DNA from: Parabacteroides sp. AM08-6 | GTDB lineage: Bacteria; Bacteroidota; Bacteroidia; Bacteroidales; Tannerellaceae | DNA: 64,000 nucleotides | NCBI RefSeq assembly: GCF_003473295.1 | Contig: NZ_QRMP01000003.1 | Span: 1 to 64,000 of the forward strand | Reading direction: 5' to 3' | In this document: positions 27,254 to 36,306 of the stretch, piece by piece | Numbering within the stretch: the first letter of the stretch is position 1 | Layout of the letters: every line of letters begins with the position of its first letter | Translations under genes and position numbers: made by a program | Notes under the pieces: model-generated | Seen by the model: the letters and a program-made list of their open reading frames with translations, nothing else | Told to the model about the DNA's origin: nothing | Databases searched by the model: none

Positions 27254-27622
27254 TTACTCACCACATTTAAACAGGCCGCAGAAGATGGTATCTCCATAAG
27301 AAACTTCAATTGTATAAGAACCGCTGTATCCATACATTGATATTTGAACATACTGATGCGATTTTGCCACTATTTCTTCTACAACTATACCGTCTGAATT
27401 CATTATCTTTATTGATACTTCCAGAGAGGGGTCTAAAAAAGAAACACATACTTTTGTATTTTCTAGCCAAGCACGAACAGGAAGTACACTACGCCGTGTA
27501 GGTTGGTTTGCTTCTTTGGCATGCAACTCAATGTCTTTTGTCGTAGCAACTTTGGCTGAAATGTTTTGCAGTCCAAAAATAGAACTACATAATGCAATAA
27601 TAATAAACAGATGTTTTTTCAT
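27254..27622 (-). CDS. DUF3244-type small exported protein
   Basis: 122 residues with a signal peptide (KKHLFIIIALCSSIFGLQNISA, cleaved near residue 23) and an immunoglobulin-like beta-sandwich body. The middle reads RRSVLPVRAWLENTKVCVSF, followed by LDPSLEVSIKIMNSDGIVV and YGYSGSYTIEVSYGDTIFCGLF, as in DUF3244 proteins of Bacteroidetes. Three cysteines remain in the mature part. A -7 box TAAGTTTG (27654-27661 on the minus strand) lies 32 nt before the start. DUF3244 genes often accompany peptide and TPR-regulator loci; function unknown. Confidence 0.7.
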   Translation of the reverse strand: MKKHLFIIIALCSSIFGLQNISAKVATTKDIELHAKEANQPTRRSVLPVRAWLENTKVCVSFLDPSLEVSIKIMNSDGIVVEEIVAKSHQYVQISMYGYSGSYTIEVSYGDTIFCGLFKCGE

Positions 27623-27778
27623 GATTTTCCATATTTGTTTTTACAAACTTAGTTATTCCTACAAATCACCTATGGATTTTAACACATGATAACACGGCAG
27701 CTACAGAACTGTAAATCAACACAATAAACCACAAATTTCCACAAACTTATTTGCAAATAAAACTTAAATATGGATTTA

Positions 27779-29656
27779 TCACCAATATAACAGTAGTTTT
27801 TCAGATAATTTGGCTCCAGGTATCTGAAAATAGAACGTACTGATTTCATTTTTTCTCTTGGATATCGTATTTGAATTTATCCCCATGATTGTTGCTATTT
27901 GGGAGACTTTTAAACCCATTTTGACTAGACAGCAAAAACATAGCTCCGAATCAGACATATCTGGAAATTCCTCTTTCATGTGGACTATGAAAAGAGGGAA
28001 TTCCTTTTCAAAGTTTGTTTTGAAGTTTAGCCAATCCTCATTTCCGAAACTAAAAGCCTCATTCTGTTTTAGTTGGTTTAAAAACTTATTTCGGCAGATA
28101 TGTTCATCTTTCCATCGTTCTGCAACTTTTAAAAGCCAATGCAAAGATTTTTGTTGTTCACTAATCGATTTTAATAAATCCATCTGGCGACGTTTTAATT
28201 GTTCTTTTTCCTCCTGTATAGCATTTTTCAGAAGCCTCAAATTATCAATTTCCATTTTATGCATTTTGTTCATGTCTGCCGAGACATTTTTATAGTCATC
28301 CAAAACTGTCCGGATACGGGCATCTGCATCTTCCAGCTCCTTTTGTTTTTCTTCTATCTGTATTTGCAATGAAATCAGAGATTTATTTTGCTCATCAATC
28401 GTATAACGGTTTACCTGCAAAAGTTCCTCTTTTTGTTTCAAAATACGCTCACTTTCTTCTAATTTTAATTGTTGAAACTTTTGTCGAGTATAATATTTGT
28501 ATATGATGAAAGATGCTAATATGTATGAAATCAGAAGGATGCATAAAAGTATTACATATTGTTGCGATTTTTCCAGCAGAATTTGATTTTTCTCTTTCTC
28601 TAAGATTTCCTTTTTGTAAAGAGCATTCACTTTCGCTATTTCAACCGGTTCATACAGTGTTTCGAGCGAATCGCGTAGTTCAAGATATCTTTCATTCGCT
28701 TCATAGGCTTTTTTTAATTCCCCTTTTTGAGTATAAGCCTGATAAAGCAGACGGTTTCCGGAACATTGAATGAACAAATCGTCCGTTTCCATCGCTTTGT
28801 GCAGATAGTAAAATGTAGAATCCGGCTGAGAGACAGCTACCCACACAGAAGCAATAGAAAAATAAAGAGAAGATAGAGTCTGCGGATTATGCGGACAATT
28901 CAAAGATTGCCGGAGATAAAGCAAGGCTATGGAATGCTCTTTCTTTATTTCATAAGAATTTCCAATTGCTTTTAATAAGGAGGCTTTTTCGTTCTCATCA
29001 TGCATCTGCTCAGAAATTTTTAATGCATCTTGGTAAATATGAATAGCATTATCCGATTCATTTAGGGCTTCATAGATATTTCCCATTTTTTTAAGTACAT
29101 ACAAAACACCGAGAGTATCTTTATCTGTCATATAATAGGTATAGGCCTCGTTGTACACATCCTTAGCTCTATCGTACATGGAACAATTCCAATACAATAA
29201 CCCTATATTTTCACATATCCGACCTTTCAACCCATTATCCGTTAGGCTGCTTGCGCAAATCTTGGCCTTCAGATAACTCTTTATCGCCTTGTCTGCTTCC
29301 CCTAAATCGGACTGTATACGTCCTAAATAGAAATAGGACCAAGCTTTAGGGGATGGCATATTTTTTTTTTCAAAATAGTTTACAGCTACATTGATAACTG
29401 AGTCCGACGTATGTTCCACATAATTCTTATCCTGTGCCTGCGTAATCAACAAACACCAAGTTGCATAATTCAATTTCGACATTTTTTCCGGGTGTTCGAT
29501 ATTTTCTAAAAGCAGGAGAGAACTATCGGGTTTCGCCTCCATAAGATTCTCCGCCTGCACTAAAACCGGTAGTATCCCGGTGTGACTGCAAGAGCTACAA
29601 ATAAACGATAATAAAAACACCAATATCGTGAGTTCTTTCATTTTGCGACTTTTCAA
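27779..29656 (-). CDS. Membrane-anchored TPR regulator with C-terminal HTH
   Basis: 625 residues. A lipoprotein-like signal (LTILVFLLSFICSSCSH) is followed by about six tetratricopeptide repeats between 70 and 330 (e.g. SYFYLGRIQSDLGEADKAIK, LLKAIGNSYEIKKEHSIALL). One membrane helix lies near 368-388 (YVILLCILLISYILASFIIY), then a long coiled coil to about 540, and a C-terminal LuxR-like helix-turn-helix: DMSDSELCFCCLVKMGLKVSQIATIMGINSNTISKRK. This is the common Bacteroidetes one-component design with an outside sensor and inside DNA-binding end. It is the most upstream gene of the block, so it probably controls the peptide locus. A -7 box (29673-29680) precedes it. Confidence 0.85.
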   Translation of the reverse strand: MKSRKMKELTILVFLLSFICSSCSHTGILPVLVQAENLMEAKPDSSLLLLENIEHPEKMSKLNYATWCLLITQAQDKNYVEHTSDSVINVAVNYFEKKNMPSPKAWSYFYLGRIQSDLGEADKAIKSYLKAKICASSLTDNGLKGRICENIGLLYWNCSMYDRAKDVYNEAYTYYMTDKDTLGVLYVLKKMGNIYEALNESDNAIHIYQDALKISEQMHDENEKASLLKAIGNSYEIKKEHSIALLYLRQSLNCPHNPQTLSSLYFSIASVWVAVSQPDSTFYYLHKAMETDDLFIQCSGNRLLYQAYTQKGELKKAYEANERYLELRDSLETLYEPVEIAKVNALYKKEILEKEKNQILLEKSQQYVILLCILLISYILASFIIYKYYTRQKFQQLKLEESERILKQKEELLQVNRYTIDEQNKSLISLQIQIEEKQKELEDADARIRTVLDDYKNVSADMNKMHKMEIDNLRLLKNAIQEEKEQLKRRQMDLLKSISEQQKSLHWLLKVAERWKDEHICRNKFLNQLKQNEAFSFGNEDWLNFKTNFEKEFPLFIVHMKEEFPDMSDSELCFCCLVKMGLKVSQIATIMGINSNTISKRKNEISTFYFQIPGAKLSEKLLLYW

Positions 29657-29672
29657 TTACAAGTTTGTTTCT

Positions 29673-29680
29673 CAAAGATA
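29673..29680 (-). promoter_or_regulatory. -7 box of the TPR regulator
   Basis: TATCTTTG on the minus strand, an exact match to the Bacteroides TAnnTTTG element, 17 nt before the start codon. No TTTG at the expected -33 distance, so an activator may be needed. Confidence 0.55.
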
Positions 29681-29848
29681 CGCCTTTTATTTTTAAGGTA
29701 TCGACTTTTGCAAATAAGTTGTAAACTTTTTTGAATGATACTGACAATCAGGTTTAATAGTTGTCGATTGACAAGATGTTTCCTATTTAAGTGTTTTGCT
29801 ATCGGATTGACATGTTAAAAAGGGTTACATGTGCGGGTAATTCATTTT

Positions 29849-29879
29849 ACTCGCTATACTAATCTGATTTAGTCGCTAT
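29849..29879. promoter_or_regulatory. Two 9-bp direct repeats with 22-bp period
   Basis: ACTCGCTAT (29849-29857) and AGTCGCTAT (29871-29879) are separated by 13 bp, i.e. repeated every two helical turns. This is the spacing at which LytTR proteins bind paired 9-bp half-sites. They lie between the divergent TPR regulator and the NlpC/P60 gene, in a 369-nt intergenic region (29657-30025) that otherwise shows no gene. Confidence 0.45.
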
Positions 29880-30025
29880 GATAGTGACATTTTGATAATC
29901 GGGAGAATTTACCTCCAAGACCTTTTATGGAAAACCCGATATATTCCGTCCGTACAATTCTGCCCGTCTTTTCTGGAATGAAAGGGATTTGCTATCTTTA
30001 CCCACCAATAAACAAAACGAAGTAT

Positions 30026-30553
30026 ATGACACATTGCAAATACCTCCTTTCCCTTCTCAGCTTGCTTTTCCTTCTTACCGCTTGCGGAAGTAAGAAGCAG
30101 CATATTGCCTTGCCCGCTGATTTCAAAGGGCCGAAAGAGCTTTCCCGTCTATACGGCGTACGTATCACCCCCAACGATAACATTTTTCTTTACAATGAAG
30201 GAGCCCGATGGCTTGGAACACCCTATCGGATGGGTGGAAACACGAAACGGGGAGTGGATTGTTCCGGCTTCGTGGCCATTGTTTATCGTGAAGTTTACGG
30301 AAAACAGCTATCACGTTCGTCTGCCGATATGCTGAAACATAACTGCCGACGTATCAGCCGTGCCAAGCTACAAGAGGGCGATTTAGTCTTCTTCCGCACG
30401 GGAAAGGGGAAAAAGAACGTTCCCAGCCACGTGGGGATATACCTGAAAAACGGCAGGTTTATTCATGCCAGCACCTCCAAAGGCGTAATAGTCAGCAGCC
30501 TGAGCGAACCTTATTATACAAGAACTTGGCTGACAGGCGGAAGAGTGAAATAG
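30026..30553 (+). CDS. NlpC/P60 (C40) cell-wall hydrolase lipoprotein
   Basis: The ATG at 30026 is chosen because it begins a lipoprotein signal peptide: MTHCKYLLSLLSLLFLLTAC; a longer frame from 29927 would hide it. 175 residues. The NlpC/P60 papain-like domain covers about 50-175: GTPYRMGGNTKRGVDCSGFV (catalytic Cys in DCSGF), then GDLVFFRTG, SHVGIYLKNGRFIHAST (catalytic His). A third polar residue is probably in the last strand. It should cleave the D-Glu/meso-DAP bond of peptidoglycan peptides in the periplasm. It stands alone between the peptide block and serS. Confidence 0.93.
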   Translation: MTHCKYLLSLLSLLFLLTACGSKKQHIALPADFKGPKELSRLYGVRITPNDNIFLYNEGARWLGTPYRMGGNTKRGVDCSGFVAIVYREVYGKQLSRSSADMLKHNCRRISRAKLQEGDLVFFRTGKGKKNVPSHVGIYLKNGRFIHASTSKGVIVSSLSEPYYTRTWLTGGRVK

Positions 30554-30596
30554 GGGCTTTTTTTCCTAATTTCAGAATATCAGTTCTATTTTTATG

Positions 30597-30604
30597 TATA
30601 TTTG
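30597..30604 (+). promoter_or_regulatory. -7 box of serS
   Basis: TATATTTG matches TAnnTTTG, 29 nt before the serS ATG. The -33 region lacks TTTG. Confidence 0.5.
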
Positions 30605-30633
30605 CAGCTCAATTAAAAAACATCAATTAAAGT

Positions 30634-31908
30634 ATGTTGACGCTTAAAGTAATTACGGAAGAAACAGACCGGGTTATCCGTGGTCTGGAAAAGAAACACT
30701 TTAAGGATGCGAAAGAAAGCATCGCTAAAGTGATTGAGCTGAACGATAAAAGACGTAGTGCACAAAATCAATTAGATAAGAATCTCGCGGAGGTCAACTC
30801 CACTTCGAAACTCATCGGCTCGCTGATGAAAGAAGGGAAAAAAGAAGAGGCCGAAGTAGCAAAGGCACGTGTAGCCGAAATCAAAGAAGGTAACAAGTCT
30901 CTTCAGGCTGAAATGGATCAGGCTGCCGAAGACATGCAAAACCTGCTCTACACCATACCGAACATACCCCACGAAAGTGTGCCGGAAGGCAATGGCGCCG
31001 ACGACAATGTGGTGGAAAAGATGGGCGGAATGGAAACGGAACTTCCAAAGGATGCCCTGCCCCACTGGGAACTGGCTAAGAAATATGATTTGATAGACTT
31101 CGACCTGGGTGTAAAAATCACAGGTGCAGGTTTCCCTGTTTACAAAGGACAAGGCGCCCGCTTGCAACGTGCTCTTATCAATTTCTTCCTCGACGAAGCC
31201 CGCGATGCCGGCTATCTGGAAATCATGCCGCCGACGGTTGTAAATCAAGCTTCCGGTTATGGCACGGGGCAACTCCCCGACAAGGAAGGACAGATGTATC
31301 ATTGCAACCTCGACGACCTGTATCTTATCCCGACAGCGGAAGTACCGGTAACGAATATTTATCGCGATGTTATTCTGGACGAAGACTCTCTACCTATCAA
31401 GAACTGTGCTTATACCCAATGCTTCCGTCGTGAAGCCGGTTCGTACGGCAAAGATGTGAGGGGACTAAACCGTTTGCATGAATTCTCGAAAGTAGAAATC
31501 GTTCGTATCGATAAACCGGAGCATTCGTATGAGTCGCTGAAAGAAATGTTGGCACATGTGGAAGGCCTGCTGGTTAAATTAGAGCTTCCGTATCGTATCT
31601 TGCGCCTGTGTGGTGGCGACATCAGTTTCACGGCTGCCTTGTGCTTTGACTTTGAAGTTTATTCCGAAGCCCAGAAACGTTGGTTGGAAGTCAGTTCCGT
31701 TTCCAACTTCGAAAACTATCAAGCCAACCGCTTGAAGTGCCGTTACCGGGATGAAAACAAAAAGACACAGCTTTGCCATACGCTGAACGGAAGTGCTTTA
31801 GCCTTACCGCGTATCGTAGCTGCTTTGCTGGAAAACAACCAGACTCCGGAAGGTATCCGGATACCGAAAGCATTGATACCCTACACAGGGTTCGACATGA
31901 TAAAATAA
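30634..31908 (+). CDS. serS: Seryl-tRNA synthetase
   Basis: 424 residues. An N-terminal long antiparallel coiled-coil arm (about 30-105, rich in K and E) binds the tRNA variable arm. The class II catalytic core carries TAEVPVTNIY (serine pocket, TxE motif), FRREAGSYGKDVRGLNRLHEF (motif 2) and NGSALALPRIVAALLENNQ (motif 3). It charges tRNA-Ser and tRNA-Sec-like substrates with serine. Length and motifs are ordinary. It is followed by a hairpin terminator at 31944-31985. Confidence 0.98.
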   Translation: MLTLKVITEETDRVIRGLEKKHFKDAKESIAKVIELNDKRRSAQNQLDKNLAEVNSTSKLIGSLMKEGKKEEAEVAKARVAEIKEGNKSLQAEMDQAAEDMQNLLYTIPNIPHESVPEGNGADDNVVEKMGGMETELPKDALPHWELAKKYDLIDFDLGVKITGAGFPVYKGQGARLQRALINFFLDEARDAGYLEIMPPTVVNQASGYGTGQLPDKEGQMYHCNLDDLYLIPTAEVPVTNIYRDVILDEDSLPIKNCAYTQCFRREAGSYGKDVRGLNRLHEFSKVEIVRIDKPEHSYESLKEMLAHVEGLLVKLELPYRILRLCGGDISFTAALCFDFEVYSEAQKRWLEVSSVSNFENYQANRLKCRYRDENKKTQLCHTLNGSALALPRIVAALLENNQTPEGIRIPKALIPYTGFDMIK

Positions 31909-31943
31909 ATCGTTGAAGGTTTATTCCCAACGAACCATCTCAC

Positions 31944-31985
31944 AAAAGACGGGACAACGTATCTTTCTACCTTGTTCCGTCTTTT
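31944..31985 (+). terminator. Terminator after serS
   Basis: AAAAGACGG (31944-31952) pairs with CCGTCTTTT (31977-31985) around a loop that adds further CAA/TTG pairing; the right arm ends in a T run. Good intrinsic terminator shape. Confidence 0.65.
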
Positions 31986-32020
31986 ATACATAATTATCTT
32001 CTAATATTTGAAAGACTAAA

Positions 32021-33310
32021 ATGAAAAAGTTAACTTACATTATTTTACTCAGCTTGGTTATTCTATTCCCAAGTTGCCAAGTGACAAGTATTTCTCCCTC
32101 ACCGGAGTCGGTAAGCATTCCTGTTGCCGGTAATACCTATGTCACGGCAGGGAAAAACGGAGCTGTCGTTTCCCCCAAGGGCATCGAGACATGGACCGGA
32201 ACGGACGCCGTTTTATCTTCCTGGTTCAAGGTCAGCCACCCCGGAGAATTAAAGCTATTTTTAAAAGCAAAAGCTTCGGACGGTTCTTCCACGATACGGC
32301 TGAAAGCGGAAAACAAAGACTTTTCCGTCCGTATAGATAAACCAGAGGAAACAATCGTTCCCGTCGGAAGTATTACGATAACCAATCCTGGCTATATCCG
32401 CGTGGATATGCAAGGAGTTAAAAAAGAGGGAGGACAGTTTGCCTCTATTTCCGAACTAGTGATTGACGGACCTGCGGCAGCAGAACCTTTATATTTCACA
32501 CATGACTTCGAAGCTTATTGGGCTTTGCGTGGTCCTTCCGTACACATGAAATACACATTGCCGGAAGAAAATGCGGAATATTTTTATAATGAAGTAACCG
32601 TACCGGAAGGCGAAGACAAGATTGGTAGTTATTTCATGACAAATGGTTTCGGCGAAGGTTATTGCGGCATACAGGCAAATAGCGAAACGGAACGCCGTAT
32701 CTTATTCTCCGTTTGGAGCCCGTTCAGTACGGACAATCCGAAAGATATTCCCGAAAATCAGCGTATCAAGCTGCTAGCCAAAGGGAAAGATGTACATATC
32801 GGGGAATTTGGAAACGAAGGCTCCGGAGGACAAAGTTACCTTATCTATCCTTGGAAAGCCGGAGAAACCTACCGGGTTATTACACGCGTTCATCCGGACG
32901 GAAAAGGAAATACGGAATATTATGCCTGGTTCTTCTCTCCTGATGAAAAAGAATGGAGGCTAATCGCGGGCTTCCTCCGTCCTCAGACTAATACGTGGTA
33001 CAAAGGGGCTCATTCATTCCTTGAAAACTTTATTCCCGGACAAGGGTATCTGGAGCGGAGCGTCCGTTTCGGGAACCAATGGGTACGGACAGACCGGGGA
33101 GAATGGAAGGAACTGACGGAAGGTACGTTTACTTATGATGCTACCGCAAATGCAAAGGTTCGTATGGATTACGCGGGAGGTGTGGAAGGAAACTGTTTTT
33201 TCCTGAAAAACGGAGGTTTCTTTAATGAGAATACCAAATTTCAAAGTGTCTTTAAACGTCCTCAAACCGGAAAGACTCCGGACGTGGATGTAAAGAAATT
33301 ACCTTTATAA
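32021..33310 (+). CDS. DUF3472-domain lipoprotein
   Basis: 429 residues with a lipoprotein signal (KKLTYIILLSLVILFPSC, Cys at 19). The first half (about 30-150) is a beta-sandwich with the DUF5077-like pattern SIPVAGNTYVTAGKNGAVVS and SSWFKVSHPGELKLFLKAKA. The second half (about 160-410) is DUF3472, seen as FTHDFEAYWALRGPSVHMKY, GYCGIQANSETERRILFSVW and GNTEYYAWFFSPDEKEWRLI. Such proteins are exported and found near carbohydrate-active enzymes; sugar binding is suspected, not shown. It stands alone, followed by a strong hairpin. Confidence 0.85.
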   Translation: MKKLTYIILLSLVILFPSCQVTSISPSPESVSIPVAGNTYVTAGKNGAVVSPKGIETWTGTDAVLSSWFKVSHPGELKLFLKAKASDGSSTIRLKAENKDFSVRIDKPEETIVPVGSITITNPGYIRVDMQGVKKEGGQFASISELVIDGPAAAEPLYFTHDFEAYWALRGPSVHMKYTLPEENAEYFYNEVTVPEGEDKIGSYFMTNGFGEGYCGIQANSETERRILFSVWSPFSTDNPKDIPENQRIKLLAKGKDVHIGEFGNEGSGGQSYLIYPWKAGETYRVITRVHPDGKGNTEYYAWFFSPDEKEWRLIAGFLRPQTNTWYKGAHSFLENFIPGQGYLERSVRFGNQWVRTDRGEWKELTEGTFTYDATANAKVRMDYAGGVEGNCFFLKNGGFFNENTKFQSVFKRPQTGKTPDVDVKKLPL

Positions 33311-33337
33311 AGCGGAAAAGCATACTTATATATATGA

Positions 33338-33387
33338 CCTGTTTCCCGTAGTCCCGGATTCATCCTTATGTAGCTACGGGAAACAGG
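33338..33387. terminator. Hairpin between convergent genes
   Basis: CCTGTTTCCCGTAG (33338-33351) and CTACGGGAAACAGG (33374-33387) form a perfect 14-bp stem with a 22-nt loop, exactly between two convergent genes. There is no long T tract, so it may act as a bidirectional terminator or an RNA 3'-end stabiliser. Confidence 0.6.
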
Positions 33388-33402
33388 TTGAAAGAAACGT
33401 TT

Positions 33403-35844
33403 CTAAATAAACAGGTTGACATTTGCCTCTTCCGCACGTTCCAGGTAGGAAGCGACACCGCCCAATGTGACGTTATCCAAAAGTTCCTCTTTTTGAACTC
33501 CCATCACATCCATACTCATGGTGCAGGCTATCATTTCAACACCGTTGTCAATTGCTTGTTGCATCAAACTTTCCAGACTATCGATGCGCTTACGCTTCAT
33601 AATAAGCCGCATCATCCAGCTACCGGCGCCCCCCATATTCAACTTCGAAAGTTTCAGTTTGCTACTGTTTGCCGGAAGCATCCAACCAAACATTTTGCCG
33701 AATAAATCTTTCGACACAGCAGGTTTCTGACGTTTCTTTATCACATTCAACCCCCAGAAAGTGAAGAACATGGTTACTTTCTTACCTGTCGAAACAGCTC
33801 CGTTGGCTATTACAAATGAGGCAAGTGCCTTATCCAAATCGTCGCTAAAAACAATCAGTGTCTTATTATCCGCTCCGGTGGATTGAGAAACCGGACAGGT
33901 TTCCTTTCTCTCATTTCTACGGATGATGGCCGACACTATGCCATTCTTATTTTCTAAAGTGACTAGTTCAGCCCCGGTCATCTTACACCAGGAAGAAACG
34001 TCTTTGGCAAAGGCCTGGTCGGTTGCCGTTATCTGTAACTGTTCGCCAACTTTCAATGTTTCATAGTTTTTCTTCAATTGCAGGACCGGCCCGGGACACA
34101 TCAGGCCACAAGCATCCACTTTCAAAGTAGCTCCGCTTTCAACCGGGCATCCGCAAACATCTTTACCGTCGGACGAACAAGGTCCAGGATTATGGATTTC
34201 TGCAGTCGCCACACTCCATGTCTTATATCCTCCCGATAAATTACGTACATGGCTGAAGCCATTTTGTATCAGGATACGATAAGCCAGGTATCCACGCAAA
34301 CCGACTGCACAAGTCACCACTATCGGCTTATCTTTCGGCAATTCATCCAGATGTTCGCGTAGTTCATCCACCGGAATATTAATAAATCCCGGGATTGTAC
34401 CCAGTTGATATTCATGCGGGGTACGGACATCGATACAAACCGTATCAGCCGGTAACTCGGCAATATCACGCCAATGAATGCTCTTAGATTTGCCAAGCAA
34501 GATATTTTCAGCCACAAAGCCGGCCATATTTATCGGGTCCTTCGCTGCAGAATAAGGAGGTGCATAAGCATGTTCCAGTGATATTAAATCGTAAACAGTT
34601 CCCTGATTCTGAATAACCTGCGCAGCCATTTCTATCCGCTTGTCGACTCCTCCAAAACCTACAATCTGCGTGCCGAATAATCTGCCGTTCTTAGGGTCAA
34701 ACAATATTTTAACGGACAAAGGAACTGCTCCGGGATAATAACCGGCATGGGAGGCGGAATGTGTATAGGAAGATATATATTCTATATTTTCCCGCTTCAA
34801 TAATTTAGCATTCGCTCCGGCTGTAGCAACCGTCAGGTCGAAGACCTTGGCGATAGAGGTCCCCATCGTTCCCGGATAGGTTTCCTTATTTCCAAACACA
34901 ATATTATCGGCAACAATGCGACCTTGCTTATTAGCCGGTCCGGCCAACGGTATCAAGGCCGGCTTGCCTGTCACCAGATGACGCACTTCAACGGCATCTC
35001 CCAAAGCATAAATGTCCGGTGAAGAGGTCTGCATATACTCATTCACAGCAATTCCTCCCAATGTGCCCAAAGCTAAACCTGCCTCCTTCGCCAATTTTGT
35101 CTCCGGGCGAACCCCGATACTCAGCAAAACCATATCGGCCTCAATCTGTTTTCCGCTACGCAAAGAAACAAGTATACCGGATGCAGTTTCCTCAAAACGA
35201 CTCACTCCATCTTTCAATTGCAGGCAGACACCTTTATCCGTCAGATGCTGATGTACGATTGCTGCCATCGAATAATCCAGAGGAGCCATCACTTGGTCCG
35301 CCATCTCCACAACATCCACCCGGACACCGGCTTCATGCAAGTTTTCCGCCATTTCCAAACCGATGAAACCACCACCTACAACTACAGCCCGACGAGGCTT
35401 TTCCTTCTTTATGTAATTTTTAATCGAATCTGTATCGGGTACATTTCGTAAAGTAAATATCCGGGTACTGCCGATACCTTCAATCCCCGGACGCAAGGGT
35501 TCTGCTCCTGGTGAAAGGACTAATTTATCATAATCCTCCTGATAGCTCTCCCCTGTCTGCAAATTCTTCACCTCTACCGTTTTTTTCTCCGGATGGATAG
35601 CTATCACTTCCTGCTCTGTGCGGATGTCGATACGGAAACGTTCGGTAAACCCCTTCACTGTTTGTACAAACAATTTATCCCGTTCGCTGATTGCTCCACC
35701 TATATAATAAGGAAGTCCACAATTGGCATACGAAACGTATTTTCCACGTTCAAACAAGATAATATTTGCTTTCTCATCCATTCTCCGCAAACGAGCAGCT
35801 ACGGTTGCTCCACCAGCTACTCCACCGACTATTAAGTACTTCAT
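33403..35844 (-). CDS. CoA-disulfide-reductase-like flavoprotein fused to rhodanese, TusA and DsrE-like domains
   Basis: The ATG at 35844 is chosen because MKYLIVGGVAGGATVAARLR is the proper FAD-binding start; a longer frame adds 44 unrelated residues. 813 residues with four parts: a FAD/NAD(P)H pyridine nucleotide-disulfide oxidoreductase (1 to about 450) with the redox Cys42 in YANCGLPYYIGG; a rhodanese (about 455-550) with active-site CAVGLRG near 510; a TusA/SirA domain with CGLMCPGPVLQLKK near 583; and a DsrE-like C-terminal domain (about 660-813). This set moves persulfide sulfur: reductase, sulfur transferase, carrier, acceptor. Acts in the cytoplasm. It is 70 nt downstream of a MarR regulator in the same direction. 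Confidence 0.92.
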   Translation of the reverse strand: MKYLIVGGVAGGATVAARLRRMDEKANIILFERGKYVSYANCGLPYYIGGAISERDKLFVQTVKGFTERFRIDIRTEQEVIAIHPEKKTVEVKNLQTGESYQEDYDKLVLSPGAEPLRPGIEGIGSTRIFTLRNVPDTDSIKNYIKKEKPRRAVVVGGGFIGLEMAENLHEAGVRVDVVEMADQVMAPLDYSMAAIVHQHLTDKGVCLQLKDGVSRFEETASGILVSLRSGKQIEADMVLLSIGVRPETKLAKEAGLALGTLGGIAVNEYMQTSSPDIYALGDAVEVRHLVTGKPALIPLAGPANKQGRIVADNIVFGNKETYPGTMGTSIAKVFDLTVATAGANAKLLKRENIEYISSYTHSASHAGYYPGAVPLSVKILFDPKNGRLFGTQIVGFGGVDKRIEMAAQVIQNQGTVYDLISLEHAYAPPYSAAKDPINMAGFVAENILLGKSKSIHWRDIAELPADTVCIDVRTPHEYQLGTIPGFINIPVDELREHLDELPKDKPIVVTCAVGLRGYLAYRILIQNGFSHVRNLSGGYKTWSVATAEIHNPGPCSSDGKDVCGCPVESGATLKVDACGLMCPGPVLQLKKNYETLKVGEQLQITATDQAFAKDVSSWCKMTGAELVTLENKNGIVSAIIRRNERKETCPVSQSTGADNKTLIVFSDDLDKALASFVIANGAVSTGKKVTMFFTFWGLNVIKKRQKPAVSKDLFGKMFGWMLPANSSKLKLSKLNMGGAGSWMMRLIMKRKRIDSLESLMQQAIDNGVEMIACTMSMDVMGVQKEELLDNVTLGGVASYLERAEEANVNLFI

Positions 35845-35914
35845 ACTTTTTCTCTCTATTTTATTTATACTATACATAATTGCTATTAGAAAACATTCAG
35901 GCAAAAAGAAGGGA

Positions 35915-36280
35915 TTATCCCTTTTCCATGCACTGTTGCAATTTACCGAACAAACCCTCAAAACGCATTTCCGCATTCATCATTTCTTTTACCTTTATCT
36001 TCCCATAAGGGGTTAAGAAAAAAAACATCTGACGTTTATCGTTCTGATTGATACTCCGGCAAATAAAGCCTTTATTCTCTACGGCCGTAATAACTTTTGA
36101 TACACGTGAATTGGACAGACCGATATATTCGCTGATTGCCCCTGCCGATTTGCTCTCACCGTCTTTCAGGCAACAAAGTAACATGGCTTCGTTAATTGTA
36201 ATTTCATGTACTTCGGCAAAAGCCTTTTCAAATTGATATAAGATTTTATAAATATCTTTGATTACACAAATAGCTTCCAT
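35915..36280 (-). CDS. MarR-family transcriptional regulator
   Basis: 121 residues forming a winged helix-turn-helix dimer protein: EITINEAMLLCCLKDGESKS, AGAISEYIGLSNSRVSKVIT (recognition helix) and the wing NKGFICRSINQNDKRQMFFF. MarR proteins often sense oxidants or sulfur species. The two cysteines in LLCCLKD could be redox sensors, which would fit the persulfide-relay gene next to it. The promoter boxes are TATCTTTG (36307-36314) and TTTG (36332-36335) on the minus strand. Confidence 0.88.
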   Translation of the reverse strand: MEAICVIKDIYKILYQFEKAFAEVHEITINEAMLLCCLKDGESKSAGAISEYIGLSNSRVSKVITAVENKGFICRSINQNDKRQMFFFLTPYGKIKVKEMMNAEMRFEGLFGKLQQCMEKG

Positions 36281-36306
36281 ATCGCGTCTTTTTATTGTTT
36301 ACGGGA

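Noticed and set aside
29927..30025. Longer N terminus for the NlpC/P60 protein
   Set aside because: The 33 extra residues would hide a typical lipoprotein signal peptide that starts at 30026.
35845..35976. 44-residue extension of the sulfur-relay flavoprotein
   Set aside because: The extension precedes the FAD motif with unrelated sequence and overlaps the MarR gene.
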